NCBI GenBank assembly: GCA_030710605.1
Contig: CP092875.1
Coordinates: 69,969,823 to 70,033,822 of the forward strand
Direction: 5' to 3'
From: Cordylochernes scorpioides
Taxonomy: Eukaryota; Arthropoda; Arachnida; Pseudoscorpiones; Chernetidae
Length of the DNA: 64,000 nt
Position numbers and translations under genes: made by a program. Every line of letters begins with the position of its first letter. Position 1 is the first letter of the stretch. This document shows, piece after piece, positions 1 to 9,414 of this stretch. The notes under the pieces were generated by a model, which was not told the DNA's origin, did not search any database, and worked only from the letters and a program-made list of their open reading frames with translations.

Positions 1-1822
1 ACTGCAGGACACTGTCTTGATCACAACTTCAGGGCACTGTCTTGATCACAACTTCAGGGCACTGTCTTGATCACAACTTCAGGGCACTGTCTTGATCACA
101 ACTGCAGGGCACTGTCTTGATCAAAACTGCAGGGCACTGTCTTGATCACAACTGCAGGGCACTGTCTTGATCACAACTGCAGGGCACTGTGTTGATCACA
201 ACTGCAGGGCACTGTTTTGATCATATCTGCAGGGCACTGTTTTGATCATATCTGCAGGGCATTGTCTTGATCACAACTTCAGGGCACTGTCTTGATCACA
301 ACTTCAGGGCTCTGTCTTGATCACAACTTCTGGGCATTTTCTTGATCACAACTTCAGGGCTCTGTCTTGATCACAACTTCTGGGCATTTTCTTGATCACA
401 ACTGCAGGGCACTGTCTTGATCACAACTTCAGGGCACTGTCTTGATCACAACTGCAGGACACTTTTTTGATCACAACTGCAGGACACTTTTTTGATCACA
501 ACTGCAGGGCATTGTCTTGATCACAACTGCAGGGCACTGTCTTGATCACAACTGCAGGGCACTGTCTTGATCACAACTTCAGGGCTCTGTCTTGATCACA
601 ACTTCTGGGCATTTTCTTGATCACAACTGCAGGGCACTGTCTTGATCACAACTTCTGGGCATTTTCTTGATCACAACTGCAGGGCACTGTCTTGATTACA
701 ACTTCAGGGCATTGTCTTGATCACAACTGCAGGACATTGTCTTGATCACAACTTCTGGGCATTTTCTTGATCACAACTGCAGGGCACTGTCTTGATCACA
801 ACTTCTGGGCATTTTCTTGATCACAACTACAGGGCACTGTCTTGATCACAACTTCAGGGCATTGACTAGATCACAACTTCTGGGCATTTTCTTGATCACA
901 ACTTCAGGGCATTGTCTTGATCACAACTTCTGGGCATTTTCTTGATCACAACTGCAGGGCACTGTCTTGATCACAACTGCAGGGCATTTTCTTGATCACA
1001 ACTTCAGGGCACTGTCTTGATCACAACTGCAGGGCATTTTCTTGATCACAACTTCAGGGCACTGTCTTGATCACAATTTCAGGGCACTTTCTTGATCACA
1101 ACTGCAGGGCACTGTCTTGATCACAACTGCAGGGCATTGTGTTGTCACAACTGCAGGGCACTGTCTTGATCACAACTGCAGGGCACTGTTTTGATCACAA
1201 CTGCAGGGCACTGTCTTGATCACAACTGCAGGGCACTGTCTTGATCACAACTGCAGGGCACTGTGTTGTCACAACTTCAGGGCACTGTCTTGATCACAAC
1301 TGCAGGGCAGTGTGTTGTCACAACTGCAGGGCACTGTCTTGATCACAACTTCAGGGCACTGTCTTGATCACAACTGCAGGGCACTGTCTTGATCAAAACT
1401 GCAGGGCACTGTCTTGATCACAACTGCAGGGCACTGTCTTGATCACAACTGCAGGGCACTGTGTTGATCACAACTGCAGGGCACTGTTTTGATCACAACT
1501 GCAGGGCACTGTCTTGATCACAACTGCAGGACACTGTCTTGATCACAACTGCAGGGCACTGTTTTGATAACAACTGCAGGGCACTGTTTTGATCATATCT
1601 GCAGGGCACTGTTTTAATCATATCTGCAGGGCACTGTTTTCATCACAACTGCAGGGCACTGTCTTGATCACAACTGCAGGGCATTGTCTTGATCACAACT
1701 TCAGGGCATTGTCTTGATCACAACTTCAGGGCATTGTCTTGATCACAACTGCAGGGCACTGTCTTGATCACAACTTCAGGGCATTGTCTTGATCACAACT
1801 TCAGGGCATTGTCTTGATCACA
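1..1822. repeat. 25-bp minisatellite array (about 72 copies)
   Basis: A tandem array with a 25-base period, built on ctgcagggcactgtcttgat followed by cacaa. It is already under way at base 1, so its left end lies outside the window. Units differ mainly at ctgcag / cttcag / cttctg and at cactgt / cattgt / cattttc. A few units are one base shorter (gttgtcacaa near 1140, 1265 and 1315). Blocks of variant types recur, such as the cttctg-cattttc units between 320 and 960, which suggests local multi-unit duplication. It sits upstream of the collagen exon at 1871, presumably in an intron. No coding potential is seen. Confidence 0.97.
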
Positions 1823-1870
1823 AAATCTGTCAAGTCAGCTGTTAGAACACTTGTAACTCTGCTGTCCCAG

Positions 1871-1990
1871 GCCCGACCCGGCAGCCCGGGGAGACCAGGG
1901 GACAAAGGGGAGCCGGGTGTGGCCATCAAGGGGGAGAAGGGGGAGGTAGGTGCCCCGGGACCCCCAGGAGGCAGTAGCATCTTCTCTCCA
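1871..1990 (+). CDS. Multiplexin (collagen XV/XVIII-like), collagenous exon
   Basis: A 120-nt open segment preceded by a 3' splice site (ctgtcccag, AG at 1869-1870) and followed by a strong donor (gtaagt at 1991). It encodes 40 residues, mostly Gly-X-Y triplets (RPGSPGRPGDKGEPG, then GEKGEVGAPGPPGG), with one interruption around VAIK and a non-collagenous tail SSIFSP. Exon phase is 0 at both ends. A GAG/gtaggt site inside the exon is an alternative donor. By position it belongs to the gene that ends in the endostatin exons at 16944-20114. Family knowledge: multiplexins are secreted basement-membrane collagens with interrupted triple helices. Upstream exons lie outside the window. Confidence 0.85.
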
Positions 1991-2317
1991 GTAAGTCCTC
2001 TGATCTCCGCCATCTTGCCACATCTCACGATACCGTGATGTGTAGAACACCTATGGATACAGGTCTCGAGGTGAGTCATCCATTTTTCCCATTTGTTCGA
2101 TACTTTGTTTATTATCTCTTAGTTCAAAGTCTTTGTCATTAAATATTTAATCCGTGATCTCACAGCTCTTATCTGAATTGTATTTTTATCTCTGAAACCT
2201 TCCGTATAATACATTTTTTCCATAGAAAAACATTTATCAGCTAGTAACTAACGTTAGGCTCAGTAATGTTGCCTAAACAGTTGCCTAACAGATAAAATTT
2301 TTTAGTCGCAGTGGTAC
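1991..2317. other. Intron, no other feature seen
   Basis: AT-rich intron sequence between the collagen exon donor and the hammerhead motif. Short open frames here have no recognisable protein content. Confidence 0.6.
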
Positions 2318-2371
2318 AGCCTACTCCACGCTGACGAGCGCCAAAAGCGCGAAACGCGTTCGTGGATGGCT
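2318..2371 (+). ncRNA. Hammerhead ribozyme motif, type I
   Basis: All conserved parts of a type I hammerhead are present in order. The core CTGACGA is at 2331-2337. Stem II is GCGC-CAAAA-GCGC at 2338-2350, then GAAA at 2351-2354. A minimal stem III within ACGCGT (2354-2359) precedes the cleavage nucleotide T2360. Stem I closes the open ends: TCCACG (2325-2330) with CGTGGA (2361-2366), an internal loop TAC/T, then GCC (2319-2321) with GGC (2368-2370). The predicted cut is after 2360. Stem III is only two pairs with a two-base loop, and ACGCGT is self-complementary, so a paired (dimeric) hammerhead is possible. Known family context: such motifs occur in Penelope-like elements and small retrozymes. 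No element ends were identified around this copy. Activity is inferred, not shown. Confidence 0.85.
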
Positions 2372-2524
2372 TTTCTTGATTTATCAAGAAATTGGGTTGG
2401 CCAAATATCAGGGAAGAGGCTAAATCAATGTGTTCCATCAGATGGCGCTCTGCTTTCTGTAAAGCACTTGTGCTCCTGATAAGGATATGCCATTTGTATG
2501 TTTAACATATATATATATATAATA

Positions 2525-3030
2525 CTTGCGAATGGTTCCGACTTCGCCCGGTTTTTACCCGAGTAAAAGTTTGCCTAAACGAACATTTGTTAAAAAGATT
2601 CTTGAAAACATCCAATCCACCTATATATAGATTTATAAACCTATATAAATATTGTCATATGCGTTTAAATATATTTTTTTGAAAACATTTATTAAATTTT
2701 AAATAAGATATTTTCTTTAAATATATATTAATATTGAAATTCCAAGTTTTTTTACAACGTCATTGGAATATTATATTAATAAATACTCAAATTAAATATT
2801 AAATTTATTATACTTAGAACACATTTTAGCATTTTTACAATTTATAAATGTAATTTCACCAGATGCCGCGAGAGGCGCTGCTTGCGAGTGAAAGTAAAAA
2901 ATTTGCAAATAAAATTGCAACGAATATTTATATCAAATCAAATTCATACCAGAAACCTTCCCAGTAGTATAGTAAATAACTTCCTAAAGTTCCACGGCGA
3001 TTGGATAATCTTACCTTTTAAAAACATTCA
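2525..3030 (-). mobile_element. Degenerate Helitron remnant
   Basis: Read on the - strand, the segment resembles the Helitron body at 6.3-8.9 kb. One end has a 5'-proximal stretch related to ccaatcgccgtgaaattttg (near 2985-3010) and gggaaggtttc. The other end (2525-2570) has the 3' hairpin ACTCGGGTAAAA with CCGGGCGAAG, but the terminal CTAG has decayed to CAAG. No coding capacity is seen. It lies in the intron between collagen exons. Confidence 0.65.
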
Positions 3031-3660
3031 TCGTGTAAACAAACTAACAAATTACGTGTAAAATTATTAACCAATCAAATTCATTAATCGTCGTGACCAG
3101 TGCTGCGCCGAGCGGTAAAAGGTTGGAACTAACACTTTTTGGTTTGACGTTTTTTATTTTTTTAAAAAGCTCATCAACCTTTTTTAGTTTTTTGAATAGC
3201 CTATATGTTAAACGAAATATTCAGCTACCTACATGCGAAATTTCATAATGATTGATTCTGTAGATTTTGCGCAACGCGATAACAAACATCGATTTTGGAT
3301 TTCATTTTTATAGATATAAAGGAAAAGGATATTCAGTCTTCATTGGTGGCGCCCACCGCGGAAAAGACTCCGCCACCGGTGGACTGCGAGAGTTCTTTCC
3401 CACAGAGTGGGCAGGTCGATGTAATGGCTGGTGTTACCCAACTCAAGACCAAGATCGTACTTGTAGGTGGTAGCCTTCACCACCACCAAATCCTCTAAAT
3501 CTACAGACTAAATAAGCAGAGTTAAATGTGTACCAGTGTGGTAGACTATATTGACAAAACAGCTGAAGGGTTTACAAATAATGAGCCTGGTCTCCTACCG
3601 ATATCTTCCGATTACAAGAAGGTATCTTATATATAAAGAATGTTTCATCTTTTACTTTAG
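3031..3660. other. Intron with a small GC-rich, coding-like island
   Basis: Mostly AT-rich intron. Between about 3345 and 3475 the composition becomes balanced and two frames are open (one reads VAPTAEKTPPPVDCESSF), ending at a stop at 3498. I could not assign it to a protein family, and it lacks the Gly-X-Y pattern of the host gene. It may be a decayed transposon fragment or an unrecognised exon. Confidence 0.3.
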
Positions 3661-3688
3661 GGTGATGGTGGATGTGTCAGGAGAAAAG

Positions 3689-3787
3689 GGAGAGAAAGGG
3701 GAACTCGGACCCCGGGGTGAGCCTGGGGTGGTGGGCTTTCCTGGAATGCCGGGACCTCAGGGACCCCCAGGGCAACCTGGTCCTAAG
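3689..3787 (+). CDS. Multiplexin, collagenous exon
   Basis: Encodes an unbroken Gly-X-Y run ([31 protein letters not shown]) followed by the donor gtgagt at 3788. The start is uncertain. The first AG after the pyrimidine tract is at 3659-3660, but using it would shift phase relative to the exon at 1871-1990. The AG at 3687-3688 gives a 99-nt, phase-0 exon starting with Gly, 99 nt being a common collagen exon size. The 3' end joins in phase 0 to the exon at 5542. An undetected exon between 1990 and 3661 would also reconcile the phases. Confidence 0.75.
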
Positions 3788-3830
3788 GTGAGTAGTCCAT
3801 GGCAATTTGTGTGCCAGGACTTCACTGATT

Positions 3831-4559
3831 GAGTATTCGAAACTATTATAAACGCGTATGATTCTTTTGAAAATTAAACAATTTCTACTGCCCTTACTGC
3901 ATATTCGAAACTATTATGGACGCGTATGATTCTTTTGAAAATTAAACAATTTCTACTGCCCTAACTGCATATTCAAAACTATTATAGACGCGTAATTTTT
4001 TTTTCAAATTTAAACACTTACTACTGCCCTTACTGCATATTCAAAACTATTATAGACGCGTATGATTTTTTTTTTTTTGAAATTAAACAATTTCTACTAC
4101 CCTTACTGCATATTCAAAACTATTATAGACGCGTATGATTCTTTTGAAAATTAAACAATTTCTACTGTCCTTACTGCATAATAAAAACTATTATAGACGC
4201 GTATGATTCTTTTGAAAATTAAACAATTCTACTGCCCTTACTGCATATTCAAAACTATTATAGACGCGTATGATTCTTTTCAAAATTAAACAATTACTAC
4301 TGCCCTTACTGCATATTCAAAACTATTATGGACGCGTATGATTTTTTTTTGAAAATTAAACAATTTCTACTGCCCTTACTGCATATTCAAAACTATTATA
4401 GACGCGTATGATTCTTTTGAAAATTAAACAATTTCTACTGCCCTTACTGCATATTCAGTAAGGACAGTAGAAATTGTTTTTGTTTAATTTTCAAAAGAAT
4501 CATACGCGTCTATAATAGTTTCGAATATTCATAACAGATGGCGCGCTATGCATCATAAT
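3831..4559. mobile_element. Palindromic/foldback element with internal tandem array
   Basis: About ten tandem copies of a roughly 60-65-base unit (cgaaactattatagacgcgt, then a cttttgaaaattaaacaatt segment, then tctactgcccttactgcat) run to about 4450. One copy in inverted orientation follows (4452-4530). The 12-base direct repeat acttcactgatt at 3819-3830 and 4560-4571 is the probable target-site duplication. The right end carries an extra tail (ataacagatggcgcgctatg then catcataat) absent from the left end. It shares its core (cagtaaggRcagtagaa) with the palindromes at 15996-16790 and 59663-60173 and with the satellite-cored element at 44640-46390. No protein is encoded. Confidence 0.8.
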
Positions 4560-4571
4560 ACTTCACTGATT

Positions 4572-5272
4572 ACAAACACCAATAAATGGATGAAAAACCA
4601 CGTTTTAATCTTTATCAAGAGGAGTAATGAACATCAATATCTTTTCAACGAATATCTTTAGTCAATGTTATTTCGTTTCTGGATAAAGGTCTACTCTTTG
4701 AGAGATTTTCCATTCTTCTATTACATCAGCTTTTTTCTATCAACTTCTTTCTTATTTACGATTAATCTTATGTTCTCATCTTGTGTCGTTCTTTTTTTCC
4801 TGTTTTTTATTCGTTTTGGATAAAGGTCTATCCTTTGATTTTCCATTCTTCTATTACACCTTATATTTTCTATCAGCTTCTTATTCATGATGAATCTTAT
4901 GTTCTCATCTTTTTCCGTCCTTTTTTCCTATTTTTTATTCGTTTTGTATAAAGGTCTACCTTTTGATTTTCCATATTTCTATTACATCTGATATTTTATA
5001 CCAAATTCTTTCTTATTTATGATTAATATCATTTTCTCATCTTGTTTCGTCTCTTTTTCCTGACACCGGTGCATACTCGGCTAGGATTTCATGGTCTCCC
5101 TCAAGAGTAATCATGAAATCAGTCTAAACCTTTTTAAAACTGCAATGCTTTGGATTTTTGAAGGTAAAAGTGAGATCCACTCACACATGACTATATCTTT
5201 CCTATTTTACCCTCTTAATAATTAAGGTAAATACCAGCTTCGAGAGAAGGTTTCAAATAACAATCAGTCGTA
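4572..5272. other. Intron with diverged local repeats
   Basis: Contains three loosely repeated segments of about 130 bases (starting near 4680, 4810 and 4940), each with ggtctac/ggtctat, a ttgattttccattcttcta-like stretch and tctcatctt. No coding sequence is evident. Confidence 0.5.
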
Positions 5273-5452
5273 CAGTAAAACACTTCCATGAGAGGACACT
5301 CACGCTAGAGGATACCTCTCTACAAAGGACAGTTTCCATTTCCAAAATTACCATTTTTATTATTAAGAAACTTACCGGTAAGAGGATACCTCTCTTTAAA
5401 GGATACTTTGGCTCTGCAATTAGATGTTGTCCTTTACAGGGAGGTTCTACTG
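5273..5452. mobile_element. pogo/Tigger-like MITE, about 180 bp
   Basis: Flanked by TA on both sides, with inverted ends of the type cagtaRaaccTcc ... ggaggttctactg. The interior (gagaggacactc, cctctctacaaaggacagtt, ctttggctctg) matches the copies at 17289, 21487, 22035 and 58992. The size and TA target fit a non-autonomous Tc1/mariner-superfamily element. The left terminus is diverged. Confidence 0.75.
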
Positions 5453-5541
5453 TATATCGATAGAGATGCAGTATGTGTTTAGCAAGGTTGAAAGATTTCT
5501 GCGGTGAAGAACTGGACTGTATCTGAACCCTGTGTGTCTAG

Positions 5542-5613
5542 GGAGATCCAGGACCCCCCGGAGTCCTACTTGAAGGGTCCGCTGTAGCTATACCTGGCCC
5601 TCCTGGACCACCG
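5542..5613 (+). CDS. Multiplexin, collagenous exon
   Basis: A 72-nt, phase-0 exon between acceptor tgtgtctag (AG 5540-5541) and donor gtaggt (5614). It encodes GDPGPPG, an interruption VLLEGSAVAI, then PGPPGPP. Its end joins in frame, keeping the Gly-X-Y register, to the exon at 14080 (GPPGQTVVGPPGPPG). The intron that follows is about 8.5 kb and is filled mainly by the Helitron and copia insertions. The first 430 bases of the intron (5620-6050) recur inverted at 63060-63765, but this exon itself is not seen in the right arm inside the window. Confidence 0.85.
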
Positions 5614-6719
5614 GTAGGTCCATAATCCACACACAAAACTTTTTATGAACGATAAAATTGTGAAGAGGGTTTGAATAAAATTGAAGGTTTCTTTCGACTT
5701 AAAGTTTATTATCTTGGAATGTTCTAAAAACTTCCTCTCAACCATCGTCAGCTCTATCACCAATTCTTTGATTCAAAATATATTTACGCTACAATAAACC
5801 CCCGTTTATAGAAACACACTCTTGTAAGAACTGTTTATTTATAAGAACCATTTAACTCTCTCTCAGCTAAATTATGATTTGTAAACTCCATTTATATCGA
5901 CCTTATTGAACAACTAAAGCTTTATGCAAAATTCTCTACTGTATTCATTTTGAATAGAAAATTTTTTCACCATATAAGTCTATATATATATATAACTTTG
6001 TTTGTAATCCCCTATAATTTTCACCTACATTATATGTACAAATTTTCTACACTAATCTATATTAATAAAATGCAAATTTCATAAGTGTTGTTCGCTAAAA
6101 ACTTTCGTTACAATGCATCAATTTCGACCAAATTTTCAACATTTATGTAAAACGAGATGGAGCAGGTTTTGCTTAACATCAAAATATTTTTCCTAACATT
6201 AACATGCGTAACTTCGGTGTTATCGATTAAATACAAAAAAAAAATCAACAGAGTTAATTTTATCTATATATATAAAAATGAATGTATGTCTGTTTGTCCT
6301 TTATGCCTGACCAAACCATTCATTGGATCGCCATGAAACTTTGGGAAGTTATTTTGTATAGTACTGGGAAGGTTTCTAGCAAATAAAATTTTTGAAATAA
6401 CTTTTCGCCTAGAAATAATCAAGATAAATATTCTAATTTATCTGTTATAATTCAACAATCTGCTCTAAATATTATCATGATGATACGATGATTTTGTAAT
6501 GTAGAAAATTAGGAAAGACAAAATTCAGGATGACACGGCAATTTATTTGAGACAAGAATAATGATACAATTCAAAGGCAAGATACTATTCCTTTAACTTC
6601 CAATTACCGAGGGAACCAATTAATCTTAAATATTATTTATCAAAAGTAAGATTATCTCAGGATGACACGGCAATGTGACACGGGAAAAAATGTTCACTAG
6701 ATAAAACTATGATTTTCTA

Positions 6720-7500
6720 TATGATATAAAAAGCCAACAATGAAGAGTGAATGTAATATAAAAAGCCAACAATGAAGAATGAATGTAAGATAAAAAGCCA
6801 ACAATGAAGAGTGAATGTAATATAAAAAGCCAACAATGAAGAATGAATGTAAGATAAAAAGCCAACAATGAAGAGTAAATGTAATATAAAAAGCCAACAA
6901 TGAAGAATGAATGTAAGATAAAAAGCCAACAATGAAGAGTAAATATAATATAAAAAGCCAACACTGAAGAGTGAATGTAAGATAAAAAGCCAACAATGAA
7001 GAGTAAATGTAATATAAAAAGCCAACAGAGTGAATGTAAGATAAAAAGCCAACAATGAAGAGTGAATGTAATATAAAAAGCCAACAATGAAGAATGAATA
7101 TAATATAAAAAGCCAACAATGAAGAATGAATGTAAGATAAAAAGCCAACAATGAAGAGTGAATGTAAGATAAAAAGCGAACAATGAAGAGTAAATGTAAT
7201 ATAAAAAGCCAACAGAGTGAATGTAAGATAAAAAGCCAACAATGAAGAGTGAATGTAATATAAAAAGCCAACAATGAAGAATGAATGTAAGATAAAAAGC
7301 CAACAATGAGGAGTAAATATAATATAAAAAGCCAACAATGAAGAGTGAATGTAAGATAAAAAGCCAACAATGAAGAGTAAATGTAATATAAAAAGCCAAC
7401 AGAGTGAATGTAAGATAAAAAGCCAACAATGAAGAGTGAATGTAATATAAAAAGCCAACAATGAAGAATGAATGTAAGTTAAAAAGCCAACAATGAAGAG
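6720..7500. repeat. 32-bp minisatellite inside the Helitron
   Basis: About 24 copies of a 32-base unit (aatataaaaagccaacaatg then aagagtgaatgt), with variants aagaatgaa, gataaaaag and shortened units lacking aatgaa (gccaacagagtg). Long antisense open frames across it only translate the repeat (WLFILHS-type periodic peptide) and are not genes. Tandem arrays inside non-autonomous Helitrons are a known property of the group. Confidence 0.95.
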
Positions 7501-7744
7501 TTAATCTCTATATATATATAAAAGTCAATTTCTGTCTGTCTGTCTGTTTCGCGATAAACTCAAAAACTACTGAACCAATTGGTACCATATTTTGCATGTC
7601 GCTTTTTATAAACCAGAGGAAAATTTTCGGCTGCATTTTGATTAGTATTTTTGGCTATTTCTTTTTTTTTTTTTATTTGAAGAACTTTTTTTTACGCGGA
7701 CTAATCCGGAATGGAATGAATACCTAAATATGGCCATTTTTTAA

Positions 7745-7814
7745 GCATCGGTGGTTCAGTGGTAGAATGCTCGCCTGCCACGCGGGCGGCCCGGGTTCGA
7801 TTCCCGGCCGATGA
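7745..7814 (+). tRNA. tRNA-Gly (GCC), 3' acceptor base missing
   Basis: The D-arm region tggttcagtgg (A box), anticodon arm ctcgc-ctgccac-gcggg with anticodon GCC, and T arm ccggg-ttcgatt-cccgg (B box) are intact. The acceptor should be gcatcgg with ccgatgc, but here the 3' strand reads ccgatga, so one C is missing compared with the copy at 48216. An oligo-T run follows directly and could act as a Pol III terminator. It lies inside the Helitron cluster. It could be a recently damaged gene or a mobile tRNA copy. Confidence 0.85.
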
Positions 7815-9125
7815 ATTTTTTTTTTTTACAATTTTTAAAACTCTTTTATATTATCTTATATATATAAAATTGAATGTCTGTCTGTCTGTACTCTATAGAT
7901 TCAAAAACCATACATCCAATCGCCGTGAAATTTTGGGATATTATTAGGTATATCACCGGGAAGGTTTTTGAAAAATAATTTCATGAATATCTTGAATATC
8001 CTTAGAGTTATTTGCAGATTTGTAGATTTAACTCGCAAGCAGCGCCCCCATTGTGACGATGATAACAAGTTTTCTTATCACTAAGTTTGTTATCTTAAAT
8101 ATTATTTATCAAAAGTAAGATTATCTCAGGATGACACGGCAATTTATTTGCGACAAGAATAATGATACAATTCCAAGGCGAAGATACTATTCCTTTAACT
8201 TCCAATTACCGAGGAAACCAATTAATATTGATTTTATTCAACTTATCGAGTATTTCTCAAGGGACCGGGAAAAAATGTTCACTAGATAAAACTATGATTT
8301 TCTAATGTAGAAAATTAGGAAAGACAAAATTCAGGATGACAAGGCACACAGGGACCGGGAAAAAATGTTCACTTTATCGAGAGATTCAAATTTACGAGTT
8401 TAAAATTATCAAAATATATCTTTTTTATTTTTTAATGAGTTTTTAGAGAATTGTTTTAACAAATGTTCGCTAGACAAACCTTTACTCGGGTAAAACCCCG
8501 GGCGAAGCCGAGTACGTTTTATAAGTTTAAAGAGAATTGTTTTAACAAATGTTCGTTAGACAAACATTCACTCGGGCAAAACCCGGGCGAAGCCGGGCGG
8601 GTCCGCTAGTTTATATATAAATACAAAAAAAAATTCAACAGAGTTAATTTTTTTACATATAGGTAATAATCTCAATCTAAAAAAAATATTCAAAACAAGC
8701 AATTTTAAGATAACACCATATGTAAAACAGTCGGCCAAGAAAACAACAACGATATTACATCTTTCTCACATATTCACACACAATCTTGATTAATAATTAA
8801 AACTAATCTTTAACATTGTTTATTATACTTCATAATATATAATATTCGTTAGGCAAACTTTCACTCGGATAAAACCCGGGCGAAGCCGGGTACACATCCG
8901 CTAGTATATCATAAATGTATACAAAAATAAAATATGTTTCTAAGAAAAGAGCTGTCAATATGATATTCAGTACTGGCCACTAAAATTGCTATACCAAGAA
9001 GGCCACCCGTTACAGAGGTAAAATTTACACGGCAGGAAGATGATTCTGTGATATGTAAATGATTATATTTTTAATGCATTTATACAAAATGGACGTCGAT
9101 AACGACACCTAAAATATGTCGAAGA

Positions 9126-9382
9126 TGTTGGGAGAATCTTAATAATTATTTTCTATTATAAGTAAAAAAGCTTCTTTATTGAAGACACTAATTACAATGA
9201 AGTCAAATTACTATAAAAAGAGTTTTAGAAACTCATACGTCTCCACACAGATTCTCAACCACTCTCACTCAAAGAAAATACCTATATATATACACACATA
9301 ATCAACACCACAGAATAAAATAGTCCACAGATTAATCAAATCATAGAATGAAAATTAATATTTGAAATTATAAATATCAACA
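9126..9382 (-). repeat. copia 3' LTR
   Basis: 257 bases, bounded by TGTTG...CAACA. It appears identical to the partner at 13586-13842 and abuts the polypurine tract on its inner side and the gaaga duplication on its outer side. Confidence 0.96.
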
Positions 9383-9414
9383 AATCTCCCCTTCAAATCT
9401 TCAATTTTCATTCC

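Larger units (their letters stand above)
6056..8904 (+). mobile_element. Composite non-autonomous Helitron
   Basis: Starts with TC (tctatattaataaaatg) and ends with a GC-rich hairpin (acccgggcgaagccgggt) and CTAG, inserted between A6055 and T8905. The inverted right arm has the unoccupied AT at the matching place (near 63058), which confirms both ends. Extra internal 5' ends (tctatatatataaaa near 6262, tctctatatatata near 7506, and near 7857) and 3' ends (a degenerate hairpin near 8505 and a complete ...gctag end at 8609) show that two or more Helitrons are nested or fused. Family knowledge: Helitrons insert at AT without target duplication. No Rep/helicase is encoded. Confidence 0.88.

Noticed and set aside
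1..1822. CRISPR-like regular repeat
   Set aside because: Units are directly adjacent without unique spacers, and the genome is eukaryotic.
6697..7461. Long antisense open frames of 217-254 codons with periodic WLFILHS-type peptide
   Set aside because: They translate the 32-bp minisatellite in all three frames at once. Not a protein gene.
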